A stretch of 64,000 nt of DNA from Apoda limacodes (taxonomy: Eukaryota; Arthropoda; Insecta; Lepidoptera; Limacodidae): assembly GCA_946406115.1 (NCBI GenBank), contig OX291557.1:12618501-12682500 (forward strand), in the 5' to 3' direction. A program made the position numbers and the translations under genes. Below are positions 28,590 to 39,999 of the stretch, piece by piece. Each line of letters opens with the position of its first letter. The first letter of the stretch is position 1. The notes under the pieces were generated by a model, which saw nothing but the letters and a program-made list of their open reading frames with translations, did not search any database and had not been told where the DNA came from.

Positions 28590-29090
28590 GTTTTTTTTAA
28601 AAGAATACTTGGGGTGTGATCTACAATTGATACCGAAGCCAAAAATATAGTTTTTAGAATTTTTGTCTGTTTGTCTGTATGTATGTTCGGGATAAACTCA
28701 AAAAGTGGATCGATGGATTTACTTCAAATTTGGCACGAATATTATTAAGAAGTCGGGTCAACATATAGGCTACATATTATCGCGCTATCACCTACGGGGA
28801 ACGAGCAGTGAACCTTTATTTCTTCAACGCATTCTGTAACAACGTGTAATCTAACGACGCATATTTGACTTGCTTCTTAATAATTAATTATTCTACTCAC
28901 ACATAGCCATTTACTTTATGTTAAAAATCGTGTAAAGTCATAACTTAGATGTTTTATAATTTTTCACTATATAAAAATGTTTCTTATTTGCTAACTAGAT
29001 GACGTTGGCGTCGAATTAGATCGCGCTATGGTTTCGTTCACAAAAATGATGTTATGGTATAGCGCAGACGACGTCGCGGGCAACAGCTAG
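28590..29090 (+). mobile_element. Helitron-like copy, about 500 bp
   Basis: Begins after a TA run near 28590, has 'tgtctgtttgtctgtatgta' and 'ggatcgatggatttacttca', and ends 'cagacgacgtcgcgggcaac' then CTAG at 29087-29090. The 3' hairpin pairs GACGACGTC-type sequence. It is longer than the 285-bp copy at 20952. Confidence 0.65.
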
Positions 29091-30334
29091 TATATATATA
29101 CATATACAAGAATTGCTCGTTCAAAGGTATAGGTGTCTATAAGACAACATGTTCGCTCTTTTATCACGATGCTCTATTATTGCACATAGAGCGATACTCA
29201 CATTTACCGTTCCTGTTATGGAAATGATCGAATGTTTTACGCGGAAAATGAACAAATAAAAACCTCGCAGTAAATTAAGGTGGCTGCCTACATCGGAAAT
29301 ACCTGCAGAGGAAGGAAAACATTATTGATAGAGATTATTATAACCCTAAAGATTATTGCTCGAACGGCACTCCGTCTCCTCCGGCAAATATTTTCTTGGG
29401 AACTTTTATTACTTTCCTCTTTGTATTTACTTGCTCATGACCCAGTTCCTTCTGCGTTTTAAATCACTGTCAGGTTATGTTACTTGTTTTTACTATTTTA
29501 ACTTGTTTTTACTGGTGTTGCTAGTATAGTAAACATAATAAATTAAGAACACCAAAGTGTGTATTGTGAAGTAAGCTTATATTTAATTTAAGGCTATGGC
29601 ATACCCTACCAAAAGTGTGCCGTTTCGACTAGTGTATAACGACTTATTACAATATTGAAGCATACAAAGAGCCACAATTCTACGTACGATAGGCGCTAGT
29701 ACGTGGCCGCACGTTGAAAATCTCGATTTTCTCGGTTTTTTGTTGGTATAAAATTCAAATATTTATTTAGAACTATGAAATTAACAAACTCACTTGGTCA
29801 TAATAATATATATTTTATGAAATAAGAATGACGAGATTATCCCTCTAAGTTTTTCAAACATATTCAATTAAAGCCAAAAAATAGAGTGTCAGATTTATTT
29901 AATATTCTAAATGCTTTAATAAACAAATTATTATAATATTAGCAACTTCACTTTATTAAGGTTTCAACTTAAACATATATTTTTTCACGTCAAAAAGTGT
30001 ACTCAGGGCTGTAACAAAATTAATTAAATTCTACAAACTTAACTCGTTTAGGTATGCCATCACCTTAAGTTGATCATTTGGTTATCCTTTGTTAATAAAT
30101 CTACTACGAACGCAAGCGGTATACATTGCCGCAGTAGTGCACAGTCGTTATAACGTGCACCGAAAAAGCCAAGAAGTTTCGAAGCTTTTCACATTTTTTA
30201 TTTCATGCTTGCTTTTTTTTACTCAGAACGAAACGGAGAAGGTACTTATATGCGTTTAGGTTATATATTACTCCTAAAATAAAACCAAAAAAAAAAACGA
30301 CAATACACATTAATATGCAGATGACAGTACGGGA
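29091..30334. other. AT-rich spacer, no gene recognised
   Basis: A 60-codon reading at 29280 starts with GTG and has no splice support. No repeat terminus was seen. Confidence 0.3.
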
Positions 30335-30530
30335 GACGCCTATGATACGGGCCGTGCAAGCATCCCCCATTCCTTTGTGGAGGATAACCGCGAAGAACTT
30401 GTGTTCGAGACCGCTCTGTCCAAGATCTCTGACTTGGGACGGGAAAACTTGGTCCGATCCAACCCTACGACGACACAAGTTTGCGCCTTAACCGCTACAA
30501 CTACAATTCCAGAACACACTCCTTAAAATT
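30335..30530 (+). mobile_element. LINE-A fragment, upstream part of RT
   Basis: The plus strand reads KISDLGRENLVRSNPTTTQV and a following CALT, matching the RT segment in LINE-A at 47490-47570 (KVSDRGWENLVLFNPQRHK). It ends within the RT domain without the 3' tail and is followed by a GTTCCG repeat. Confidence 0.55.
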
Positions 30531-30617
30531 TAAATTCTTTGAGGGCATAAAATGGCAGCCCCGCCCGACAGATTTTCTTACAATATTATTACAAATTCAA
30601 TTTGAAATAATATCTAA

Positions 30618-30990
30618 AAATTGCGAGTCAGACTCGCGCACGAAGGGTTCCGTACCATTATGTTTAAAAACGGCAAAAAATCACGCTTGCTGTATAGGAT
30701 CCCCCCTAGAATATTTTTTTTATTGTTATTATTTATGTTTAAAGTAAATATATAATTAAATATTCTGTAACTATTTCAAGCGTCTATCTGTTGACGTGAT
30801 CAATATTGAGCAAAACCGAGCAAAAAAATCACGTATGTTGTATGTGAGCCTCCTTAAATATTCATTTAATCCTGGTTTTTAGTATTTGTTGTTATAGCGG
30901 CAACAGAAATACAGCATCTGTACGGACGGACTGACAGCGGTGACTTAGTAATAGGGTCCCGTTTTTACCCTTTGGGTACGGAACCCTAAA
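30618..30990. mobile_element. GTTCCG repeat copy
   Basis: The left end has 'gcgagtcagactcgcgcacg' and GGGTTCCGTACC; the right end has 'tttgggtacggaaccctaaa'. The interior shares 'gttgttatagcggcaacaga' and the 'acggacggactgacagcgg' block with 13986-14418. Confidence 0.65.
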
Positions 30991-31674
30991 ACTGATCGCA
31001 AAAGTGTGACAGAGACGAAGCGAAACTGTGGTGTGTTGCCTATCAGAAAAGATACCAGAGGATAGCTTTGTCTCTTTCTAAAGTGTGGTCAATTTCGTCA
31101 GGCTATTGCACAGCACAGGACAGATAACAGAACTCGAAGTCTATGAGTAAAAAATAGATGGATTGTATTTTACTGGGATTCCCAGTAACTAAATACCAGT
31201 ACTCGTATAAGTCCTTTGTAACACCGAATAAAATTTCATATGGCAGAAAGAGAGTCTAGTCGGTCAAAACTAGTAGAATGTCACCACTTTCACTGTAAAT
31301 CTGACTCAAAATCTATATGCAAATCTTGTAAACATAACCTAACTTTACTTAATGTTAATTTTTTCTGATAATTTAATCAATAATCATTAAAATACTTACA
31401 TGATTACTTTTATTGTCACATTCTTTAACTAGTTTTCAAATCACGACACTGATTAAACCTTAAACGTACAAAATTTCAAATTTACGATTAGAAATATTAT
31501 ACACATTCATGTATATGTTGCATAGACTAACAAAGCGAAAGACGCGCGTCAAGGTCATTTTTGTTTACACAAATTGCAAATAGATTCTGAGTCCGGTTTT
31601 TACAATGCTAACTCATAACGTCTGTTATCTGTAATTTGTTATCGATAAATTGTATCAATAAGAAATATTGAAGA

Positions 31675-31797
31675 ACTAGCTTTTGCGAAATTTGGTTACC
31701 AGCGTGAGATTCTCCTTGATTATACTAAATTTTGTCCGCGGTTATATCTGCCTTGAATTCAGTTATCGGTGTAGGATTTTAACGGCAACTTCTAATA
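31675..31797 (-). mobile_element. Helitron-like 3' fragment
   Basis: Minus-strand 3' end '...cgcaaaagctagt' at about 31675-31690, with 'gtgagattctccttgatta' and 'ttcagttatcggtgtagg' from the family body. Truncated at the GTTCCG repeat. Confidence 0.45.
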
Positions 31798-32353
31798 GAA
31801 AAAATCGGCCAAGTGCGAGTCGGACTCGCACACGAAGAGTTCCGTACCATTATCTACAAAAATAAAATGTTTTTTTTTATTTTTATATTTGAGTTGATTG
31901 AATGAAAGGTAAATTGCGGTTTACGATTTATGACGTATTAAAAAAAAACTACTTCTCGAACTCGTTCAAACCAATTTCGAAGTTTGCATGGTAATGTACA
32001 TCCTTTTTTTTAGTTTTATAATTCTCTTATTTTAGAAGTTACAGGGGGGGGGGGGCACATTTGGAAGTATCTCTCGCGCAAACTATTCAGTTTAGAAAAA
32101 ATTTTAGAAACCTCAATATCATTTTGAAGACCTATCAATAGACACGTATGGGTTTGATGTTTGATGTAAAAAAAAAATTGAGTTTCAGTTCTAAGTATGA
32201 GGAACCTCCAAAATTTATTGTTTTTTTTCCATTTTTGTGTGTAAATCTTAATGCGGTTCTCAGAATATATCTACTTACCAAGTTTCAACAGTATAGTTCT
32301 TATAGTTTCGGAAAAAAGTTCCGTTTTTTGCCATTTGGCTACGGAACCCTAAG
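31798..32353. mobile_element. GTTCCG repeat copy, long subtype with a G13 run
   Basis: Starts 'gccaagtgcgagtcggactc', contains G13 at 32044-32056, 'cctcaatatcattttgaag' and 'gttccgttttttgccatttg', and ends 'ggctacggaaccctaag'. The copy at 43248-43740 is the same subtype in reverse, with a C11 run at the matching place. Confidence 0.65.
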
Positions 32354-32814
32354 AAAGTGACCTACACAGTGTTAATACAAGAAATAAGGATAAATTGGCA
32401 GTTCCATAATGTCGGCTTCAAAAGGTACAATAGCGATTATTTTTCCAAAACAATTTCAGAGAATGTGGTTAATTTACCTCCAAATTAATTCAAAATATAT
32501 GTCAAAAATAGTTTAATCAAAATAGCTATTTCAAGGTAGATGAATACATTAATGATGAAAATGTTTGGAAGAATAAGAACTTAATTGCCTCCCGCATTTA
32601 TAATTTTTTTTTAATTAAAATATTGTATAATATGTCTTGTGTAAGACTATTATTTTTGATATGAATTTTAAATCATTAACTCAGTAGGAGTAAAGTTTAT
32701 AAAATTGATAAATATAGTGACAATTCAAAAGTGCTGTTTTAAACAGCTTCAATAAAAAAGAGTTTATTAATATAGGAATCTACTTAGGAGTGCCTGTAAT
32801 TTATATTTTTTTTT

Positions 32815-33385
32815 ATACCACTAAGTTGGCAAACAAGCTTACGGGTCTTCCTGATGGTAAGCGGTCATCGTAGCCTATGGACGCTTGCAACACCAGGGGT
32901 ATCACTCGCGCGTTGCCGACCCTTCAAAAATCTTATAACTTCTTTCTTGAAGAACCCCATACTGTAGTCCTTACAGAAAAACTTGTCAGGAAGCTCATGA
33001 CACAACCCGAGCGTGCGCGGGAGGAAGTTTCTCGGAAACCGCACTGTACGCGACTATATTTCGGTTCTAAAGCGTGAGAATAAAAAGAGCGGTACGATGG
33101 TAGAAAGTAGCCGTGGGCATCATTTCGAATAAGTCCTCACACATCCCATTGTACAAGCGGTAGAACACACACAGGGAGGCAAAGTCTCTCCTCAGACTTA
33201 AGGGATCAATACGGCAAGTGACTAGTGAGTTTTTGGATCGTCGACAATTCTCACAGCCTGTCGTTGAACCGAGTCGGAAAGGCTAAGCTGGTATCCGGGT
33301 GCAACCGCCTAGAGATGTCAGCTGTACTTCATAAGGGGCCGAACTTGCGACCTGTAAAGCAGAAACCTCAACTCCGACGTGAATT
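32815..33385 (-). mobile_element. LINE-A 3' end, RT C-terminus plus tail
   Basis: The tail is at the low-coordinate end after a T-rich run (32798-32810). On the minus strand it reads pieces of the RT C-terminus, including LSLRRDFASLCVFYRLYNG and FEMMPTATFYHRTA, and further upstream a HLWAVAPGYQL-like segment. Stops and frame slips are frequent. At about 570 bp it is among the longer LINE-A tails here. Confidence 0.75.
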
Positions 33386-34474
33386 ACTGTAAATATCTGT
33401 AAAACAAACAAAAAGATGGGAACACCAATATATATATATTTTTTTAATCATCATGTGGGGTATCATTGGATAGGGATGTAAAAATGCATTTCAGGATTCT
33501 TAAGAAACGTTTTCTCTAAAATTTATATTTTGCGCGTTAATGGCTTCCCTCTTTTTGTTATAATTCAGCATAATGTTGCTTTTTGTGATGAGTGTGTTTT
33601 TCTGATGCGACACAGACGAGTCCAGGTGCTAGTATAAACATGGTTAAGACACGTTTAGATTTCTAATGTACGGCAAGATAGCACTTAAATAAATTGTCAG
33701 GTGCCCTGAACAGAGGTATTTTCAACATATTATACATCCCTATTCTATTTGGGCGATCTAAACTAAAATTTGAACTTTAGTTATTTCGGTTCGAATCATT
33801 GCTGATTTTCCTAGGCTTAGAGAATTTTACATTAAACTAGACATCTTGCCACATAAGGTGTGACAATTTAAAGACAGCTCCTAAGTAATAATCGTCTCAC
33901 AAAGTAGGTCGTAACATAATTGTGTCGTTCCTAAATTAAGTGTTCAAATAAAGATATCGATCTGCTCTATATTTGTCAAACATCGCACCCTCGCCGTACT
34001 CATTAGGAAATCTTCTCGTCCGCTCTCTAATTTTGTCAAATGGCCTGTCTGATATATTTGGCTATACAAAACGTTATATTTAAAACAATCTTCAGAGATC
34101 TTGTGTCAGGAACAGCAATTTTTTTTTTTTAATTTTATTTTGTTACTTATAGCCAGAACGCTTAATGATCAGTAAAAATGAGTCGTAAGTATAACTGAAT
34201 CAAACAGTATAATTAAAACCATTTCATTTAACAATTAAATGATTTTAATTTTTGTCTCCGTCATTAACTGACGAAAAACAAAAGGAAGATGGAAAAGGTT
34301 TTCAAGTTGACGCGTAATTTTTTTTATTATTTTTGCTTCGTATGCAAATTGCATATTTAATTACTAAAGATAAGATAAATAAAGTTATTTCTATCCATTT
34401 AAAGTCTCATCTAGTTTCTCTACAATGCGTACATTTTATGCTTTATTTCTTAGTTTTATAAAGTTGTAGTACTG
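33386..34474. other. AT-rich spacer, one scrap of the long GTTCCG subtype
   Basis: Near 33455-33545 'catgtggggtatcattggat' resembles the interior of the long GTTCCG subtype. No gene recognised. Confidence 0.3.
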
Positions 34475-34479
34475 TTGTA

Positions 34480-34705
34480 GTTATCTCAGCCGGAAGACGT
34501 CTACTGTTCGAAGTAGGCGTCACCGATATGTCTACAACTACCAGTTTTGAACTGCTTCGTCCTACTGGCTTCCTGGTTCTGACGAGGTCAGGCCATCCCA
34601 TGCTGTGTCTTCCAATCCACGGTCGCCACTCGAGAACCTTCCCCTATCAGTTATCAGTCGGACGAGTCAATCGCCACTTTAGCTTGCTGTAGTTCAACTT
34701 TGGTT
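34480..34705 (-). mobile_element. RTE-type LINE fragment, RT C-terminal tail
   Basis: The minus strand reads KLKWRLTR, then KVLEWRPWIGRHSMGWPDLV, the 'W-x-GH / VLEWRP / GRP' tail region of RTE-clade reverse transcriptases, heavily diverged. Fragments of the same region occur at 42400-42545 and 55580-55835. Confidence 0.5.
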
Positions 34706-35444
34706 TCCCGGTGAATTTCCTTATTTCCAATTTTTTCGCACAAAGAAACACCTAGCACAGCTCTCTGGGGTTTCTTAGGAAAATTGAGTAGCTATTAATT
34801 TAAATTCCAAATTTAATGGGGCTATAGAATTAGAAGATTCATCTCTGACCTAGTTATAGGCCGAGGATATAACGTTCTTGTAGGCAGTTTTCAAAACACT
34901 TATGCATTGTTTTTTTGGACAGAGCCTTAAATAACAGTATAGGTACTGATTTTTATTTTACGCAATAATTCTTTATGCATGAACAAGATATTCTATGTAA
35001 TATTTTACTAACCGAGCTCTACAAAAACAAACGGTTACGAATTTAGGATTCAGCACCTGAAAGAGTTGTATTGCTCTCTCGTATTCCGTACGTGTATCAG
35101 TCTATCAGTCAACAAATTAAGGTTTTAAGATATAATAAAGTGGTATTGACAAAAAAAATAACATACAATTGTAAAGTAATAATGGTAAACTAACTAACCA
35201 AAAAAAAATGAAAAAAATGTAAAGTATCGGGTCATGCACTAGGTATGCGGCACATCATTTGTAACAAAACTTAAATTGCTACTTAACATTACGCTACAGC
35301 CTCTAGAAGCCAATCAAAAGGTAAAGAAAACACAAAGAAGCAAAAATGAAGAAATAAGCGCGAGCGATGTGATGTGATGTAGTAACGAACAGGGCAGAAC
35401 AATTATGCCAGGTCAGCTCTCTAGTATTATTTTCTTTTTTTTAC

Positions 35445-35515
35445 GACTAAGGTGGCAAACGAGCCTGATGGTAAGCGGTCACCGTAGCCTATGGATGCTT
35501 GCAACAAATACCCTG
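35445..35515 (-). mobile_element. LINE-A tail fragment
   Basis: On the plus strand it reads 'aaggtggcaaacgagcctga', 'tggtaagcggtcaccgtagc' and 'ggatgcttgcaac', the complement of the LINE-A tail. Only the last 70 bp are present. Confidence 0.55.
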
Positions 35516-35761
35516 GGTATTTAGTTTTCATAGTTTGTTTGCTAACTTATATCCCTTATACACACACTTGTATACATTTTGGTGTTTTGTAGGATGTGCC
35601 AAGATTTGTTAGACGCACTATACGCTTCTTAACATCCCAGTTAATAATAAAAAGCTATTTTTTGTGATGTGTTCGTTTATTTCTCGCGGGAGCAGTGTAA
35701 ATTAAAACCGCAACAAAAGTTGCATCGTTCCGTAGCAACAAAACGTATCGCGCGAGACAAA

Positions 35762-36379
35762 TGTAGCAGTGCTACGTTAATAAACGTAGCGCAGCTACGC
35801 CATCAAGTTTCCTGGATTACATGATAACTGTAAAGATTCTATACAAAGGAAATATTTAATTACTTAATTTTAAGTATATTTACAGTAATTTTTTTATCTG
35901 AAAATATAAATAAATAAATATAAAAATACTGATCTTCCTAAAGAAATGGCTCCGTATTCAAGCTACATATAATAAATCTGAATTATAGTCACTACGTTCC
36001 TTAAGAATTAAGAAATTCCTCAGTAAAAAAGCTAGTCGGCACGATGCACTTCTCCTTCCGTTGCTGACATCTCCCGTGGCATCGCTAGCCCGTGCTATTA
36101 CTTCGTTTTCGCTTTGGGTCTGATTTTTTTCTTTTAACAGGGTTTCTAAGGGTCGTAGCGTGATGTTAAATATCATATAATCTTCCTTAAGAATTGGACC
36201 ATCAAATGCAAAAAGTTTTTTTGAAATCCGTCTGGTCCTTCCAGAGATAAATAAACAAACAAACAAACCCTTTAGCTCATAAAATTGCCTGCCTGCCGTA
36301 GCAACGGGATTTTCCTGTAGCACTTGTAGACTTTGCATAGAGTAGAACGTGCTACGCTTTTGTGCTACAGACTGCTACA
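35762..36379. mobile_element. Possible 618-bp DNA-transposon remnant with TGTAGCAGT ends
   Basis: TGTAGCAGT at 35762-35770 is answered by ACTGCTACA at 36371-36379, with further GTAGC/GCTAC words just inside both ends, like the subterminal repeats of hAT or P-like elements. The interior holds a 126-codon minus-strand reading (35958-36338) without recognisable motifs. No target duplication is clear, so the boundaries are tentative. Confidence 0.35.
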
Positions 36380-37169
36380 ATCTATTTACTTTTACTTGGG
36401 AATAGGTTAAAATAAATAAAAAACGAGGGTAGCGATTGATTCTAATATAAACTACTGCGCACAGCGACGGATTTAAAGGCACAAGACCTAAAATTATTTG
36501 GTCTCGTGTGAAACATACAACTTTTCACCTCTACCAGTGCAAAATAGATAGATAGGTCTTAGGCAAGGAACACACCGTAGGCCATATTAAGCAATGAGTT
36601 TATTCTTATTTACAAATACTACTTACTACACTCTGCTCCTATCCTATCTACTAACTATTCTTTTCAACATTAGCACCTTTTGAAAGTCGGCAATTATTGA
36701 ACAATTCGTATGTTTAAGCTTTAAGATATTTTTCATGTGACTTCTCTGGTAAAAAGCTTAGTTCAGCATTAGACACTTGTTGCCTTAGCTCTTCTGGTGT
36801 TAAAAAGTCCGTTTTTTTTAAAAAATAATATATACGTAAATAAACAATCTTAGGTTTAAATAACTAAATATTTTCGTGCCATTCCGCTTTCCTTTTTTTA
36901 GACGTGCGTTCAGAAATTTACGATATGACACTTTTATCAAAAACAAAGTATATTTTTTTAAATAAACGCTATTTATATGAATAAATGAAAAAATGATATA
37001 TAGTTATGCATTTGATTATAATAAATTTGTTTCCAAACCTAACATCGCGTTGTTTATTTTATTTTTTCGAACAACAAAACCACCCTTTTGGTGCTGGAGA
37101 GGTAAAATTATCTATTGTGTTGTTTTCTGCCACTTCAGCTAACGGTGCGCAAAAACAAACGGGTAGTTT

Positions 37170-37347
37170 AACCCGTAGCTCCCTGCCAAGGTTTTCTCTA
37201 GGGACTTGTAGTATTGGGTTCTTTAAAAAAGAAGTGATTAGATTTTATAGGGTTGGCAACGTGCGAGTAATGGAGCCTGGTGTAGCACCACCGCACCACG
37301 GTGAACACTTAGCATCAGGCGCACCTTTGGCTTGTTTGTCACCTTAG
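37170..37347 (+). mobile_element. LINE-A 3' end
   Basis: 'gtagctccctgccaaggttt', 'gttctttaaaaaagaagtga', 'gggttggcaacgtgcgagta' and the closing 'cttgtttgtcaccttagttg' show the RT end and tail. The 5' truncation point is near 37170. Confidence 0.65.
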
Positions 37348-37879
37348 TTGAATAAAATATGTTTGAAATTTATTAAAAATATTAAAATAATACATGCTTA
37401 TTCCCATTGGCAGTACCATAGACTTTTAAATTAACATATTTGAAAATTATTTTAATTAGACACGTGAAATTTTAAACAGTACTTGTCGTTGAAATGTTTG
37501 ACCTTTGTATCAAAAAACAGTGGCGAGAATTTAGCCGGAAACACAAAAACTAAGTAACTTATTCATTGCGCTATTATGCTAAACTTCAAAGGTTCGGTTT
37601 TTACCACAAACATGCAACTATATGTATAAGATGTCGTACTAGCTACTGCTTTTTACCATAAAATTGACAAATCGTCGAACGGACGGACATGATGAAATCC
37701 GTTTTTGCGGTTGAACTACGGTACCCCTTATATTTAAATAATAGAAATGCGACTACAAAACATCTGAAATAAGTTTAAGCAACTTTTTAGATTGTTACAG
37801 TTATAACTTCCATTTAATTTAAAAAATAACTGATCTTACAAAGCCTACCACGAGAAAGTTGTTGAGCGCTTAGAGATTA

Positions 37880-38015
37880 AAAGCAAATACTGTTTGTATT
37901 CAGTATGGGATTCTTCAATAAAGTTATTAAATTTTTGAAGGGTCGGCATCACGCGAGTGATTTCACAGGTGTTGCAAGCGTCCATAGGCTGCGGTAATCG
38001 CTTTGCCATCAAGCA
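37880..38015 (+). mobile_element. LINE-A tail fragment
   Basis: 'cagtatgggattcttcaata', 'gaagggtcggcatcacgcga' and 'gttgcaagcgtccataggct' identify a short LINE-A tail lacking most of the RT region. Confidence 0.6.
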
Positions 38016-38878
38016 GAGCGCAAGTTTTTTGCAAGTGGCACAAAAAAATATTAAATGACAATGTTTAACCCATTTCACCTTAAATTCAGGCTTCAAATAC
38101 ATTTAAATTAAATTAGCAGACCTCTTGATCGCATTGTTATATATTTCTCTATTGCTTCCATCCAGATAAAGGAAACATTAAAGGTAATTGTAATGGGTGG
38201 ACCATCTAGTGTTTGCATTTTAATTTGGCTGTAATTTAAACAAGAAAGTTATTATATTAGAATGAGAATAAATTGCCTCACCACTTTGGAAGTAAGTTTC
38301 CAATTATGTTCAAGTGTGAGGCGACCCATTTCGTAAATGTCCAAACATTAAACTAATTTTATGTCAAAACACGAATGGCATAAGTCGAAATACCTACTCT
38401 AATACTCGATGGACCACCCTTTATATTAATTCGAGTCGTAGGACTAGCAATCTAAGAATTCCTGTTCACATAAAGTTAAAAAGAATGTTATTCTTTATTA
38501 AAATATCTACCGATTCAGATAGAAATACAATAGAATTCATCTCCATTCCCCTCTGGTTTATTCAGTGCAAAAGTAAATCAAAGTACGGATGATGGGGCAT
38601 GGAGGTTCGCGCTCCACAAATCGCTCGCCTGTCCACAACCCGCTAAGGTAAACTATGGGGGTGCAAATTTCACGCTACATTGTGCTCATGGAGGAATAAC
38701 AACAAACTCCCACTACGCCAGCCAACTTTGAAATTTCGCACACCTTTGTCATTTAACGGAAAAGGTAAATATCTTTACATTGCTTGCAATAAAAGGTAAT
38801 GTAAGTGACACATGTGATGTGTAACAAGCAGTGTACGTTGAAGTTTGCAATTGAGTCGCATTAGTAGGTCGGACACCG
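38016..38878. other. Spacer, no gene recognised
   Basis: Moderately GC-rich sequence at 38575-38720 ('gggcatggaggttcgcgctc', 'tcgctcgcctgtccacaacc') leads into the block at 38879 and may belong with it. No open exon with splice signals was found. Confidence 0.3.
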
Positions 38879-39035
38879 GTGCTTGGCATGCAGAACGAAT
38901 CGATGCAGCCTCCTCAAGCCTCCTCCCGTCGGGTGAAGCAATATTTTCGCAAGTTTCTTAGCTTCTCCCGGGCCCTGACTGTCTCGGTGGTCGCGGCGAC
39001 CGCTGCCTCGTCAACTGCATTGCAACTTGTTGGAA
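38879..39035. other. GC-rich block, unclassified; exon-like on plus, repeat-like on minus
   Basis: Plus strand: ATG at 38888 with about 48 open codons (MQNESMQPPQASSRRVKQYF, then a hydrophobic stretch) up to a GTAAGG donor near 39034. Minus strand: a frame reads AVDEAAVAATTETVRAREKL and RNLRKYCFTRREEA before a stop, which looks like the end of a retroelement open reading frame. I favour the repeat reading but cannot prove it from one copy. Confidence 0.3.
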
Positions 39036-39667
39036 GTAAGGCAATGCTAACTCGGATACTTTTACATGGTTTCTAGAAATTGAAGTTACGTTACGAGACA
39101 AAGTATTGACGATATAAAATTGTTATTGAAAAACATTTATTTTATCTGTAATTAATTTTTTTCAACCCTCCTAGTTTTTGGATAGTGTTACAATTTTGCA
39201 TTGACTGCAGGCTCACATGTACTCCAATAAATACGTTCGTACTTTCTCTCTATGTCCGTCTATCCATGTGCCTTAAACACTTCAAAGAACTCAATTTTGT
39301 GTACATTTTTGTTATCGAACACAGAGAAAAAACTTTAGTAGCTACAAGAAAATAATGCTAATATTCACTAAAATATTAGTTATTCCGAGGACAAGTAAAT
39401 TACACTGACGGTTACCAATGAGTTTTACTCATAGTATTTATTTACAGAAATAAAACTAATCTTGTTGGAATTACAGTGTTGTTTACTAAAAATAAGTAAA
39501 ATTTAATAGAATGCAAATAACTTAACACGCTTACAATCAGCGTTTAATTGCACCGATAGGTCCTGATGAGGCTCTGATGATGCGAAGCTTACGTTTGATA
39601 ATAACTGGTCTGTGTACCTGGTAGATGAATTAAAAGCTGCGGCGGATAGAGAGTCCAATCTTTTCAG

Positions 39668-39840
39668 CTCAGGGTTACCACTTGTGGAGCGGCGGTAAAG
39701 GGAAATCCTCCGCCAGGTAGAACACTTTGGCCTTCTTTACTTGCTTTTCGGTATATATACGAACTACCGAAGAAACTTCCATAGCGCGATGTGAGACGCG
39801 AGACACCAACCTTAATTCGTAGCAGTACGTTATGATGTTT
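39668..39840 (+). repeat. LTR-like repeat, copy 1
   Basis: Matches 42098-42275: 'cagctcagggttaccacttg', 'cctccgccaggtag', a TATA-like 'ggtatatatac', 'ccgaagaaacttccatagcg' and 'cgatgtgagacgcga'. A TATA box placed before a conserved downstream block is what an LTR promoter would show. No internal retroelement coding is attached, so it would be a solo LTR. Confidence 0.4.
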
Positions 39841-39999
39841 GTTATTAGTAAACTTCACTAATTCTAAGAAAGGTGTTTGAAAACGTTAATTGGCCTTCAT
39901 TGTAATGACAAGAAGTGTTTTCTCTCCCCACTTTAATAAAACTTTTTGTAATCTTAAGTAAGCTTTATATGTTTCATAAATTTGAGTAGTTTTATAGGA

